Below are positions 55,539-64,000 of a stretch of 64,000 bases of DNA, in pieces. This stretch comes from CAVTPU01 sp963736695 (GTDB lineage Bacteria > Actinomycetota > Actinomycetes > Mycobacteriales > Micromonosporaceae). The stretch lies in contig CAVTPU010000004.1 in assembly GCA_963736695.1 (NCBI GenBank), positions 496,001-560,000 on the forward strand, written 5' to 3'. The stretch's first letter is position 1. Every line of letters starts with the position of its first letter. Below the pieces are notes generated by a model. That model saw only the letters and a list, made by a program, of their open reading frames with translations, had not been told where the DNA came from and made no database searches. The position numbers and the translations under genes were made by a program.

Positions 55539-58220
55539 ACCGACAGGAGGTGGTTCTCCACCGCGGCGAGCAGCACCGGCGCTTGATCCGCCGGCACCCC
55601 GCCGCCCTGCGCGAGGTCGGCGTTGCCGCCGCCCCGACCCGACAAGGCGGCCCTGACCAGGACACCGGCGTCGAGACCACGCTGCTTGCCGGCCGCGTTG
55701 ACCGCCACCACGAGCGACGCCTTGCCGCCGCTGCGGGCCGCCACCACGACCACCGCCGGGCGAGACGCGGGGAACCGGCCCCGGACCTCGGTCGCGAGAG
55801 TGCGCACGTCGTTGCCCGCGGTGCCCTCCGGAGCCTCCACAGCCACCAGCGCCACACCACCCACATCGACTGCGGCGTCGACGAGCCCGCCCGCGTTGGC
55901 GAGCACCAACTGCGAACGCAGCTTCTCCAACTCCTTCTCCGCGTCACGCAACTGCGCGATGGTCGCCGTCGACCCGGTCGGCGACCTCGTCGGGCTTGGC
56001 CCGATAAAGCTCGGCGATCCGGCTGACCAACAGGTGCTCCTTGGCGAGAAAACTGAGCGCGTCCAGACCCACAAGAGCCTCAACCCGGCGTACGCCGGAG
56101 CCGATCGACGCCTCGTGCAGGATCTTCACCAGGCCGAGCTGAGCCGACCGGCTCACGTGGGTGCCACCGCACAGTTCGCGCGCGTAGTCGCCGACCTCGA
56201 CGACCCGCACCCGCTCGCCGTACTTCTCGCCGAAGAGCGCCATCGCACCCAGCCGGCGAGCCTCCTCCTGCGTGGTGACGAACGCACGCACCTCGAGGTC
56301 GTCGAGCAGCACCTGGTTCACCTGCTGCTCGACGTCGTGCAGCACCGACGGCGGCACCGCGGCCGGGGTGTTGAAGTCGAACCGCAGCCGACCGGGCGCG
56401 TTGAGCGAACCCGGCCTGGGTCGCGATCTCACCGAGGAACGCCCGCATCGTCTGGTGCACCAGGTGGGTCGCGGTGTGCGCCCGCGAGATCGCCCGCCGC
56501 CGGCTCACGTCGATCTCGCCCGTACCCGGTCTCTCCGGTGCGGACCTCGCCGCGCACGACCCGGCCGCGGTGCACGATCAGGCCTGGCACCGGTTGCTGG
56601 ACGTCGAAGATCTCCACCTCGCCGGCGCCGACGGTGACCCGGCCGTGGTCGGGCTGCTGGCCGCCGCCCTCGGCGTAGAACGGGGTCGCGTCGAGAATCA
56701 GCTCCACCTCGTCGCCCTCGGCGGCGACCGCGACGGGGCCCGCTCCGACGATGCAGCGCCCGCACCTTCGACTCACGTTCGGTCTCGGCATAGCCGGTGA
56801 ACTCGACCGGCCCCCCGAGGTCGAGCACGCCGCGATAGGCCGACAGGTCGGCGTGGCCGGTCTTGCGCGCCTGCGCGTCGGCCTTCGCCCGGCGCCGCTG
56901 CTCACCCATGAGCCGGGTGAAGCCCTCCGAGTCGACACCGAGGCCCTGCTCGGCGGCGATCTCGAGGGTGAGGTCGATCGGGAAACCGTAGGTGTCGTGC
57001 AGTTGGAACGCCTGGTCGCCCGAGAGCCGCCCGCCACCGGACTTCTTCGTCTCGGCGATCGCCACGTCGAGGATCGTCGTGCCCGACCGCAGCGTCGTGA
57101 GGAAGGCCTCCTCCTCGCCATAGGCGTAGGACGAGATGCGGCCGAAGTCGCTTGCGAGCTCCGGATAGGACGGCGACATGCAGTCTCGCGCCACCGGCAG
57201 CAACTGCGGCAGCACCGGACCCTCGTGCCAGCCGAGCAGCCGCATCGCCCGCACGGCGCGGCGCAGGATGCGCCGCAACACATATCCACGGCCTTCGTTA
57301 GAAGGGGTGACTCCGTCGCCGATGAGCATGAGCGAGGTGCGCACATGGTCGGCGATCACCCGCAGCCGGACATCGTCCGGGTGCGATTCGGCCGCGACAT
57401 GACTGGGGTTCGCGCCATAGCGTTTGCCCGTCAGTTCAGCGGCCTTGTCGAGGATCGGACGCACCTCGTCGATCTCATAGAGGTTGTCGACCCCCTGCAG
57501 GATCGACGCGATGCGTTCCAGACCCATGCCGGTGTCGATGTTCTTCGCCGGTAGCTCGCCGAGGATGCGGAACTCCTCTTTGCTCGTCACATCGGCGATC
57601 TCGTATTGCATGAAGACGAGGTTCCAGAACTCCAGATAGCGGTCCTCGTCGACCTCCGGCCCGCCGTCGGGACCGTAGGAGGGACCCCGGTCGTAGTAGA
57701 TCTCCGAACACGGACCGGCCGGGCCGGGAATCCCCATCGACCAGTAGTTGTCCTTGCGGCCACGCCGCACGATGCGGTCGGCGGGCAGACCCGCGACCCG
57801 ACGCCACAGGTCGATCGCCTCGTCGTCGTCGAGATAGACCGTCGCCCACAGACGCTGCGGGTCGAGGCCGAAACCGCCCTCCGACACCGGGTTCGTGGCC
57901 AACGTCCACGCCAGCTCGATCGCGCCTTCTTTGAAATAGTCGCCGAAGGAGAAGTTGCCGTTCATCTGAAAGAACGTGCCGTGACGACTGGTCTTGCCGA
58001 CCTCATCGATGTCGGGCGTGCGAATGCACTTCTGCACCGACACGGCCCGCGAGTAGGGCGCGGTCGCCTGACCGACGAAATACGGGGCGAACGGCACCAT
58101 GCCGGCCGGGACAAAGAGCAGATTGGGGTCGTCGGCGGGCAACGGGGCCGACGGAACGACCGTGTGACCACGAGACTCGAAGTGCGTCAAAAACCTGCTC
58201 TTGATATCGGCCGTTCTCAT
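55535..58220 (-). CDS. alaS: Alanyl-tRNA synthetase, four frame slips
   Basis: Charges tRNA-Ala and edits Ser/Gly. The first 490 residues are continuous: RTADIKSRFLTHFESRGHTV, SVQKCIRTPDIDEVGKTSRH, NIDTGMGLERIASILQGVDN (class II core), EGRGYVLRRILRRAVRAMRL. Then slips at about 56755, 56520, 56415 and 55965 divide the editing domain (SRAHTATHLVHQTMRAFLGE with HxxxH; ARELCGGTHVSRSAQLGLVK with the zinc Cys/His) and the C-Ala domain (AARSGGKASLVVAVNAAGKQ; VRAALSGRGGGNADLAQGGG). The end LLSV-TGA at 55535 and total length (about 895 codons) are normal. Essential, so assembly indels are suspected. Confidence 0.93.
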
Positions 58221-58486
58221 TACCGGAATCCCGCTCCATCCTCATCGTCCCAGTCCTGCACGCTCACCCCGTCGGCGAAGGCGGCGTGGATCTCCGCCTC
58301 CCGCTCGGCCATGCCCTCACGCACGTCGGCGACGAAGTCTCGCACGGAACCGAGCGCGCCCGCAGCGGTGTTTCGCGCCGACCCCGCCAGACCCGTCGGC
58401 GAATAGGCCTGAAGTGCCCGCGACACCTGACGCACCACGATCGCCCCCACGGCGACGCCGAGCCCCAGCCAGAGCAGCCGCCTCAC
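58220..58486 (-). CDS. Small membrane protein, DUF6167-like
   Basis: The 88-residue protein has one N-terminal hydrophobic segment (LLWLGLGVAVGAIVVRQVSR, about 4-23), an amphipathic stretch with SVRDFVADVREGMAEREAEI, and an acidic end (DWDDEDGAGFR). It matches the small protein normally found between DUF948 and alaS in actinobacteria. Its TAA overlaps the alaS ATG (TAATG), and its start overlaps the DUF948 stop by 4 nt. Function unknown. Confidence 0.82.
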   Translation of the reverse strand: MRRLLWLGLGVAVGAIVVRQVSRALQAYSPTGLAGSARNTAAGALGSVRDFVADVREGMAEREAEIHAAFADGVSVQDWDDEDGAGFR

Positions 58487-58947
58487 CGCGACTCGCCCCG
58501 CTTGCGGTCACGCCGCTCCTGGGCGAGCCGGGCGCGCAGGTCGGCCTCCTCGTCGGCGGCCCGGCGACGAGATGTCGCCCGGCGGACGCCGTAGGTGAAC
58601 GCCGCGGCCTTGACCAACGGGTTCGCCGCCGCCGCTGTCACCACCGTGGTGAGGTTGGCGATATTGGCCGTCACCTGCTGCGCGTGACCGGTGATGGTGT
58701 CGAGGCGGGCCAATTGCAGATTGACCCCATCCAACGAGACCTGCATCTGGGTCAGCGCGGTGTTGACGTTGTCGACCGTGGCGTTGACGCTGCCGAGGAT
58801 CGGACCGGTGCGGTCATTGAGGTCATTGAGCGCCTGGGTCGCGGCGTCGACGGTGTGACGAAGCCGCAGCAGCGGCACCGCCACGACGATGACGAGCATG
58901 AGGAAAGCCCCGGCCGCGATCAGGGCCGCGATATCTCCACCGGACAC
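58483..58947 (-). CDS. DUF948 membrane-anchored protein
   Basis: The 154 residues start with a TM helix (IAALIAAGAFLMLVIVVAVP, about 5-26) and continue as a long helical, coiled-coil-like region (NDLNDRTGPILGSVNATVDN; NTALTQMQVSLDGVNLQLAR) with heptad-type hydrophobics, then a basic C-terminus (RRATSRRRAADEEADLRARL). DUF948 proteins are conserved beside alaS in actinobacteria and have no known role. GTG 58947 has AAAGGGG about 8 nt upstream. Confidence 0.87.
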   Translation of the reverse strand: MSGGDIAALIAAGAFLMLVIVVAVPLLRLRHTVDAATQALNDLNDRTGPILGSVNATVDNVNTALTQMQVSLDGVNLQLARLDTITGHAQQVTANIANLTTVVTAAAANPLVKAAAFTYGVRRATSRRRAADEEADLRARLAQERRDRKRGESR

Positions 58948-59097
58948 ACCTGGCCCCTTTCATTCGAAATCGATGATCATGGAGTGTGACCTGACGGGCG
59001 GTCGATGACGACACCGGACGCCAGCCACCTGCATGACCTTACCGGCCGCGGCGCATCGACCGTGACGGCGTGTCACAAAACGTCGGCGGAGGCCGGT

Positions 59098-60519
59098 TCA
59101 GCCCACGGGGTGATATCCGGTGGCGTTGAAGACCTTCACGGTCACCAGCGAACCGGGGCAGCCCGTCGGCGTGGCCGGTGCCTCGCTGGGGGTGGGAGAC
59201 GGCGTCGCCGCCCCCTTCGCGGCGAGCGTCGGGCGGGGTGGCGGGAGATCACAGATGGGCGCGCGGGACCACATGTCCAGCACGTATTCGTCGTAGGACC
59301 AACAGGTGAACAGCCCCTCGTCGACCGTGGCGCACCCCTCGTTCCGGGGCCGCCAACCCGCGTCGCGCAGCGCCGCCACATAGGCGGCGTGAGTCTCCTC
59401 GGGCCCTCGTTCGGCCTCCCACGTGCGCTCCCGGAACCGGCAGGCGGTGATGCACCACCGGCTGCCCCCGCTCGCCTCGGTGTGGGTGCCCGCGGCCCAC
59501 TCCGGCAGAGCGAGATCGTCGAGCATGGCGAAGACCGGATCCTTGGTCTCACTGGTCACGAAGAGAAAGACCGGATAGGCGCCGAGGATGGCCAGCGCTG
59601 CCGCGATGAGCGTCACAATCTTGAACTGCTGGGCGAGCTTGACCTGCCGGCGCAGTGCCGCCCGACCGGCGCCGTCTGGTGTTCCCGGTTTCTTGCCGGT
59701 TGGTCCGCCCGGTCCGGTTGGCCCGCCCGGACCGACGCGCGGCACCCGAGCGGGACCGGCGGGGACGGGTGCACCCTCGAGCCCGCCCGGGCCGGTCATC
59801 GCCGGATCCAGCGGTCCCACCGGGGCGGGCGCGTCCGCTCGTCCGGCGAGCCGGCCACGCACCGACGGCGGCAAAGGCTGAACCGGTGGCGCGGGCGCCG
59901 GAATCAGCGGAGGGCGGCGCATGCCCGCAGGCGGGGTCAACGGAGGCGGACCTGCCATGGGCGGACCTGCCATGGGCGGGCCGACCGGGGGCGGTGACAG
60001 CGGGCCGGGTCGGGGCCCTGGCGGGCCGGCCGGCGGCATCCCGGCCGGCGGCATCGCGGGCTGGGATGGTGGTGGCACCGGTCTCCCGCCGAACATCGAT
60101 CGTCTCGGCGGCTGAGTGACCGGACCAGCCTGAGTCTCCGGCGCAGCTGGTGGGGCGGCATCGCCGCCGGGGCGGGCCCGCATCCCGAAACGTGACCTCG
60201 AGGATTTCGCCGCGCCGTCCCGTTTGCCCGCAGGCTCGTCCGGCGGCGCAACGGCTCGGTCGGGGCCATCCCGACGTGCGGGGTCCCGGCGACCAGAGTC
60301 CTGACGCGCAGGTCCTCTACGGCGGTCTGCCGCGGCCGGCTCGTCGGGCCCGCTGCGGGCGGGCGGAACGTCTGTGGGGCGAGCCGGGCCGCCCGGCGGT
60401 GGGGCACCCGCCGACCGCAGGTCGGCCAGCCACGCGAGGTCGTCGTCGCCGGACTGCTCTGACCGGCCACGGCGGCGCCGGCTCGATCCGTCCTTGTTCG
60501 ACGCGTCGTCGCGGGCCAC
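59098..60519 (-). CDS. Pro-rich single-pass membrane protein next to rarA
   Basis: The 473-residue protein has a charged N-terminus (ARDDASNKDGSSRRRRGRSE), about 250 residues of Pro/Gly/Ala-rich disordered sequence with repeats such as GPPMAGPPMAGPP and GPGGPTGPGGPTG, one TM helix at about 300-322 (IVTLIAAALAILGAYPVFLF) and an extracytoplasmic domain of about 150 residues with five Cys (SRWCITACRFRERTWEAERG; GCATVDEGLFTCWSYDEYVL; APICDLPPP). The function is not known. The start GTG overlaps the rarA TAG (TAGTG), with GGGGAGGGG upstream. Confidence 0.8.
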   Translation of the reverse strand: MARDDASNKDGSSRRRRGRSEQSGDDDLAWLADLRSAGAPPPGGPARPTDVPPARSGPDEPAAADRRRGPARQDSGRRDPARRDGPDRAVAPPDEPAGKRDGAAKSSRSRFGMRARPGGDAAPPAAPETQAGPVTQPPRRSMFGGRPVPPPSQPAMPPAGMPPAGPPGPRPGPLSPPPVGPPMAGPPMAGPPPLTPPAGMRRPPLIPAPAPPVQPLPPSVRGRLAGRADAPAPVGPLDPAMTGPGGLEGAPVPAGPARVPRVGPGGPTGPGGPTGKKPGTPDGAGRAALRRQVKLAQQFKIVTLIAAALAILGAYPVFLFVTSETKDPVFAMLDDLALPEWAAGTHTEASGGSRWCITACRFRERTWEAERGPEETHAAYVAALRDAGWRPRNEGCATVDEGLFTCWSYDEYVLDMWSRAPICDLPPPRPTLAAKGAATPSPTPSEAPATPTGCPGSLVTVKVFNATGYHPVG

Positions 60520-61967
60520 TACCGCCCCTCCCCACTGCCGGACCCTGATGCGGGTCGCTGCGTGCGCACCCCCGGAAGGGGGTGCGTTTCTGCTCTGACG
60601 ACCGCCCGCAACTTCGCCACCCGGTCACCGAGTGGGCGTTCCGCGCCGTGTCCTGTTGGACGGTAATACTCCCGGTCGGCCACGTCATCCGGGGCGTAGC
60701 GCTGAGTCACCACTCCGCGCGGATCGTCGTGAGGGTAACGGTAGCCGGTGCCGTGGCCAAGGCCCCGTGCCCCCGCGTAGTGCGCGTCACGCAGATGCCG
60801 GGGCACCGGCCCGGCATGACCCGACCGCACGTCGGCGATCGCCGCGTCGATCGCGACGATGACCGCGTTGGACTTCGGCGCCGTCGCGAGGTGGATCACG
60901 GCCTGAGCGAGGTTGATTCGCGCCTCCGGCAGGCCGACCCGGTCGACCGCGCCCGCGGCGGCGTGCGCCGCGAGCGCCGCGGTCGGGTCGGCCAGCCCCA
61001 CGTCCTCGCTGGCGAAGATGATCAAACGGCGGGCGATGAACCTCGGGTCCTCCCCCGCCACGATCATCCTCGCCAGGTAGTGCAACGCGGCGTCCGCGTC
61101 GGAGCCTCGCAGGCTCTTGATGAACGCGCTGACCACGTCGTAGTGCTCGTCGCCGGCCGCGTCATAACGCAGCGCCGCCTGGTCGAGGGCCGCCTCCGCG
61201 ATGGCGAGATCGACCGTCGTGACACCACTGGCCAATGCGCCGGCGGCGGCGGCCTCCAAGCCGGTGAGGGCCTTGCGCACGTCGCCGCCGCTGAGCCGCA
61301 CGAGGTGCGCCTCGGCGTCGGGTTCGAGATCCACGGCACCGGCGAGGCCGCGAGCGTCGGTGACCGCGCGGCGCAACAACGCGCGTACGGCGTCGTCGTT
61401 TAACGGCCGCAGGGTGAGCAGAACGCAGCGCGACAGCAGCGGGGAGATGACACAGAAGTACGGGTTTTCGGTGGTCGCCGCGAGCAGGGTGACCGTGCCG
61501 TCCTCCACCGCGGCGAGCAGCGAATCCTGCTGGGTTTTGGTGAAGCGGTGCACCTCGTCGATGAAGAGCACGGTCGCCGCTCCGCCGCCGCGCCGCACCT
61601 GACGGGCCTCGTCGATCGCCCCACGCACGTCCTTGACCCCGGCGGTGAGCGCCGACAGCGCCACCACTCGGCGACCCTCTCCGTCGCCGACCAGGTGGGC
61701 GATGGTGGTCTTGCCGGTGCCCGGCGGGCCCCAGAGGATCACGGAGGTGAGTTGTCCTCCGCCGACGAGCCTGCGCAGCGGCGCTCCGGGTGCCAACAGG
61801 TGGTCCTGACCGACGAGTTCGTCGATGGCGCGGGGACGCATTCGCACGGCCAACGGCGCGGTCGGGGCGAAAGCCGACTCCGCGCCGGTGGGGTCATCGA
61901 CTCGCGCCGGCCCTGCCGACGCCGCGACGCTCGACTCGACTGGCGGAAACAAGGCGTCGGAGTCCAT
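60519..61967 (-). CDS. rarA: Replication-associated recombination protein A (AAA+ ATPase)
   Basis: RarA/MgsA acts at stalled replication forks. The 482 residues contain RMRPRAIDELVGQDHLLAPG, the Walker A VILWGPPGTGKTTIAHLVGD, Walker B VLFIDEVHRFTKTQQDSLLA, sensor 1 LLAATTENPYFCVISPLLSR with the Arg finger, and the MgsA-C domain (YDVVSAFIKSLRGSDADAAL; RINLAQAVIHLATAPKSNAV; GYRYPHDDP). ATG 61967 (or the GTG directly before it) follows GGTAGGG. The stop overlaps the next start by 1 nt. Confidence 0.95.
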   Translation of the reverse strand: MDSDALFPPVESSVAASAGPARVDDPTGAESAFAPTAPLAVRMRPRAIDELVGQDHLLAPGAPLRRLVGGGQLTSVILWGPPGTGKTTIAHLVGDGEGRRVVALSALTAGVKDVRGAIDEARQVRRGGGAATVLFIDEVHRFTKTQQDSLLAAVEDGTVTLLAATTENPYFCVISPLLSRCVLLTLRPLNDDAVRALLRRAVTDARGLAGAVDLEPDAEAHLVRLSGGDVRKALTGLEAAAAGALASGVTTVDLAIAEAALDQAALRYDAAGDEHYDVVSAFIKSLRGSDADAALHYLARMIVAGEDPRFIARRLIIFASEDVGLADPTAALAAHAAAGAVDRVGLPEARINLAQAVIHLATAPKSNAVIVAIDAAIADVRSGHAGPVPRHLRDAHYAGARGLGHGTGYRYPHDDPRGVVTQRYAPDDVADREYYRPTGHGAERPLGDRVAKLRAVVRAETHPLPGVRTQRPASGSGSGEGR

Positions 61968-62050
61968 CACGACGACCCTACCCGGCGTGACGCCCACGGC
62001 AGCGACGGGCCGGACCGAGTGGGTCACGGCCCGCCGCAGAGGTGTCGCTG

Positions 62051-63814
62051 TCAGGATCCGGCGGGCGCCTTGGGTTTCGCGTCGACGCCAGCCTCGGCGC
62101 GCTGCTGCCCCGTGATCGGCGTCGGCGCCCCGGTGAGAGGGTCGAAGCCACCCCGGGTCTTCGGGAAGGCGATCACCTCACGGATCGAGTCGACGCCGGC
62201 GAGCAGCATGCAGACGCGGTCCCACCCGAAGGCGATGCCGGCGTGCGGCGGCGGGCCGTATTTGAACGCCTCGAGGAGGAAGCCGAACTTCTCCGTCGCC
62301 TCGGTCGGCGTGATGCCGAGCAGGTCGAAGACCCGCCGCTGCACGTCGGCCTGGTGGATCCGGACCGAACCGCCGCCGATCTCGTTGCCGTTGCAGACGA
62401 TGTCATAGGCGTAGGCCAACGCCTGCCCGGGAGCTGACTCGAACGAGTCCTTCCACTCCGCGTTGGGCGAGGTGAACGGGTGGTGCACCGCCGTCCAGCC
62501 GCCCGCGTCGTCGGGTTCGAACATGGGCGCGTCGACCACCCAGCAGAACGCCCACGCCGATTCGTCGACGAGTTCGAGCCGCCGGGCGATCTCGACCCGT
62601 GCGGCGCCGAGCAGTTCCTGCGCCTCGCGACGCACGTCCGCAGCCGCGAAGAAGACGGCGTCGCCCGGTTTGGCGCCGACCGCGTCGGCGAGGCCGGCGA
62701 GGTGCGTCTCCGAGAGGTTCTTCGCGACCGGTCCCCGGGCCTGCCCGGTCTCCTGGTCGAGCACCACGTAGGCCAGGCCGCGGGCGCCCCGGGCCTTGGC
62801 CCAGTCCTGCCACCCGTCGAGTTCCTTGCGACTCTGCGCCGCTCCGCCCGGCATGACGACCGCGCCGACGTAACCTCCGGCCATGATCGCGGCGGAGAAG
62901 ACCCTGAACTCGGTGCCGTGCAGATAGGTGGTGAGGTCCACCAGCTCCAGCTGATAACGCAGGTCGGGTTTGTCCGAGCCATAGCGGTCCATCGCCTCGG
63001 CGAAGGTCAGCCGTGGGATGGGTCGGGGCACCTCGACGCCGGCGAGTTCGCCCCAGAGTCCGGCGACGATCTCCTCGCCGAGCTCGATGACGTCCTCTTG
63101 CTCCACAAAGGACATTTCGATGTCGAGCTGGGTGAACTCCGGCTGACGGTCGGCGCGGAAGTCCTCGTCGCGATAGCAGCGCGCGATCTGATAATAACGC
63201 TCCATCCCGGCCACCATGAGCAGCTGCTTGAACAGTTGCGGCGACTGGGGCAACGCATACCACGAGCCGGGCTGCAGGCGAACCGGCACGAGGAAGTCGC
63301 GTGCGCCCTCCGGGGTCGACCGCGTCAGCGTCGGCGTCTCGACCTCGACGAAGTCACGTTGATGCAGCACCCGCCGGGCGATCTGGTTGGCCTGACTGCG
63401 CAGGCGCAGCGCCGAACCCGGCCCCGAACGACGCAGGTCGAGATAGCGATAACGCAACCGCAGATCGTCACCGGCGTCGATGGTGTCGTCGACCGGGATC
63501 GGCAGTGGCGCCGCCTCGGCGAGCACCCGCAGGCTGGTGACGGTGACCTCGACCTCACCGGTCGGCAGGTCCGGGTTCTCGTTGCCCTCCGGCCGGCGGC
63601 ACACCTCGCCGGTCACCGCGACGCAGTATTCGTTGCGTAGGGCGTGTGCGGACTCGGAGTCGCGGAAGACGATCTGCGCGACGCCCGAGGAGTCCCGCAG
63701 ATCGATGAATGTCACCCCGCCATGGTCGCGGCGGCGGGCCACCCATCCAGCGAGGGTCACGGTCGTGCCGGTGTCAGCCGCACGCAGGCTGCCGGCGAGG
63801 TGGGAACGAATCAC
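62051..63814 (-). CDS. aspS: Aspartyl-tRNA synthetase
   Basis: The 587-residue class IIb synthetase has the OB-fold (VTLAGWVARRRDHGGVTFID), motif 1 (FVEVETPTLTRSTPEGARDF), motif 2 (ARCYRDEDFRADRQPEFTQL), the bacterial GAD insertion (ELDGWQDWAKARGARGLAYV) and motif 3 (GIAFGWDRVCMLLAGVDSIR). In many actinobacteria this enzyme is non-discriminating (Asp/Asn); the subtype cannot be told by eye. The GTG at 63814 overlaps the hisS stop by 4 nt (GTGA). Intact. Confidence 0.96.
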   Translation of the reverse strand: MIRSHLAGSLRAADTGTTVTLAGWVARRRDHGGVTFIDLRDSSGVAQIVFRDSESAHALRNEYCVAVTGEVCRRPEGNENPDLPTGEVEVTVTSLRVLAEAAPLPIPVDDTIDAGDDLRLRYRYLDLRRSGPGSALRLRSQANQIARRVLHQRDFVEVETPTLTRSTPEGARDFLVPVRLQPGSWYALPQSPQLFKQLLMVAGMERYYQIARCYRDEDFRADRQPEFTQLDIEMSFVEQEDVIELGEEIVAGLWGELAGVEVPRPIPRLTFAEAMDRYGSDKPDLRYQLELVDLTTYLHGTEFRVFSAAIMAGGYVGAVVMPGGAAQSRKELDGWQDWAKARGARGLAYVVLDQETGQARGPVAKNLSETHLAGLADAVGAKPGDAVFFAAADVRREAQELLGAARVEIARRLELVDESAWAFCWVVDAPMFEPDDAGGWTAVHHPFTSPNAEWKDSFESAPGQALAYAYDIVCNGNEIGGGSVRIHQADVQRRVFDLLGITPTEATEKFGFLLEAFKYGPPPHAGIAFGWDRVCMLLAGVDSIREVIAFPKTRGGFDPLTGAPTPITGQQRAEAGVDAKPKAPAGS

Positions 63815-64000
63815 AGGTCACATATTTCCAGCGAGCCATCACGGCCGATGATCCGGGGGTTGAGATCCGCCTCCGGAGGCGTCCACACCATGGGATCGGC
63901 AGCGGCCTGATCACCCGAGCGGATGTCCTTGACCTCGTCGCCGACGCCGGTGGTCGGGTCGCCCGGGAACCAGACGAACGGAATTCCCCGCCGCTGCGCG
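63811..64000 (-). CDS. hisS: Histidyl-tRNA synthetase C-terminus, cut by window edge
   Basis: The last 62 codons of a gene that enters from the right edge: AQRRGIPFVWFPGDPTTGVG, DEVKDIRSGDQAAADPMVWT, PPEADLNPRIIGRD and the end CDL-TGA. The RGIPFVWFPG and VKDIRSGDQ segments match the end of the HisS anticodon-binding domain in actinobacteria, and hisS-aspS is the usual order. The stop lies inside the aspS GTG (GTGA), so the two genes are coupled. Confidence 0.82.
   Translation of the reverse strand, partial: AQRRGIPFVWFPGDPTTGVGDEVKDIRSGDQAAADPMVWTPPEADLNPRIIGRDGSLEICDL

Overview
This window is chromosomal DNA from a high-GC actinomycete. Evidence: nearly all intergenic and third codon positions are G/C, GTG and TTG starts are common, and lineage markers are present: BldD, actinobacterial IHF (mIHF), a type-2 OMP decarboxylase, a PriA-like protein without a P-loop, DUF4193, and the block efp-nusB-bldD-pyrR-pyrB-pyrC-carA-carB-pyrD-pyrF-mihF-gmk-rpoZ-coaBC-metK-priA. 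The his/rib/rpe cluster beside infC-rpmI-rplT-tsnR-pheS-pheT resembles Micromonosporales or Glycomycetales (inference; genus not determined).

Layout. 1-4.6 kb is an accessory strip: a Pro-rich protein cut by the edge, a lipoprotein, an orphan immunity-like gene (Imm11/DUF1629 type), a decayed sigma-factor gene, a VOC protein, and a small SpoU methylase flanked by two copies of a hairpin repeat. 4.6-10.9 kb (minus strand) holds infC-rpmI-rplT-tsnR and pheS-pheT. 10.9-19 kb holds hisE-hisG, a PH-domain membrane protein, a Nudix hydrolase, the riboflavin operon ribD-ribE-ribBA-ribH behind an FMN riboswitch, a REC-GGDEF protein and rpe. 19.1-21.5 kb carries a SigE-family sigma factor coupled to a one-TM partner, then a propeller-like protein. 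21.6-29.6 kb holds metK, priA, a P450, def, fmt and rsmB. 29.6-30.4 kb is non-coding and repeat rich. 30.4-42.7 kb is the pyrimidine superoperon running into mihF, gmk, rpoZ and coaBC. 42.8-64 kb holds bldD, nusB-efp, an unknown gene, DUF4193, a Ski2-like helicase, the shikimate genes, mltG-ruvX-alaS, two small membrane proteins, a Pro-rich membrane protein, rarA, aspS and the end of hisS.

Many neighbouring genes overlap by 4 nt (ATGA or GTGA), implying translational coupling: pyrR/pyrB/pyrC/carA, ribE/ribBA/ribH, fmt/rsmB, aroB/aroQ, alaS/ruvX, hisS/aspS. Visible control elements are the FMN riboswitch, a PyrR-binding loop directly upstream of the pyrR ribosome binding site, a terminator-like hairpin in the infC leader, and several convergent-gene hairpins.

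Important caution: at least ten core genes (pheS, pheT, rplT, rpmI, infC, pyrF, pyrD, carB, carA, mltG, alaS) are interrupted by single-base frame slips in three patches (about 4.7-10.6, 33-39.7 and 54-58.2 kb), while genes between the patches are clean. Several slips are repaired exactly by removing one G/C. The best explanation is uncorrected indel errors in the assembly, so these genes are annotated over their full extent as probably functional. The most interesting biological observations are the apparent in-place inversion of aroC-aroK inside the aro operon, the PyrR loop, the pheS leader mini-ORF, the hairpin-repeat family, and the possible c-di-GMP pairing of BldD with a GGDEF protein.
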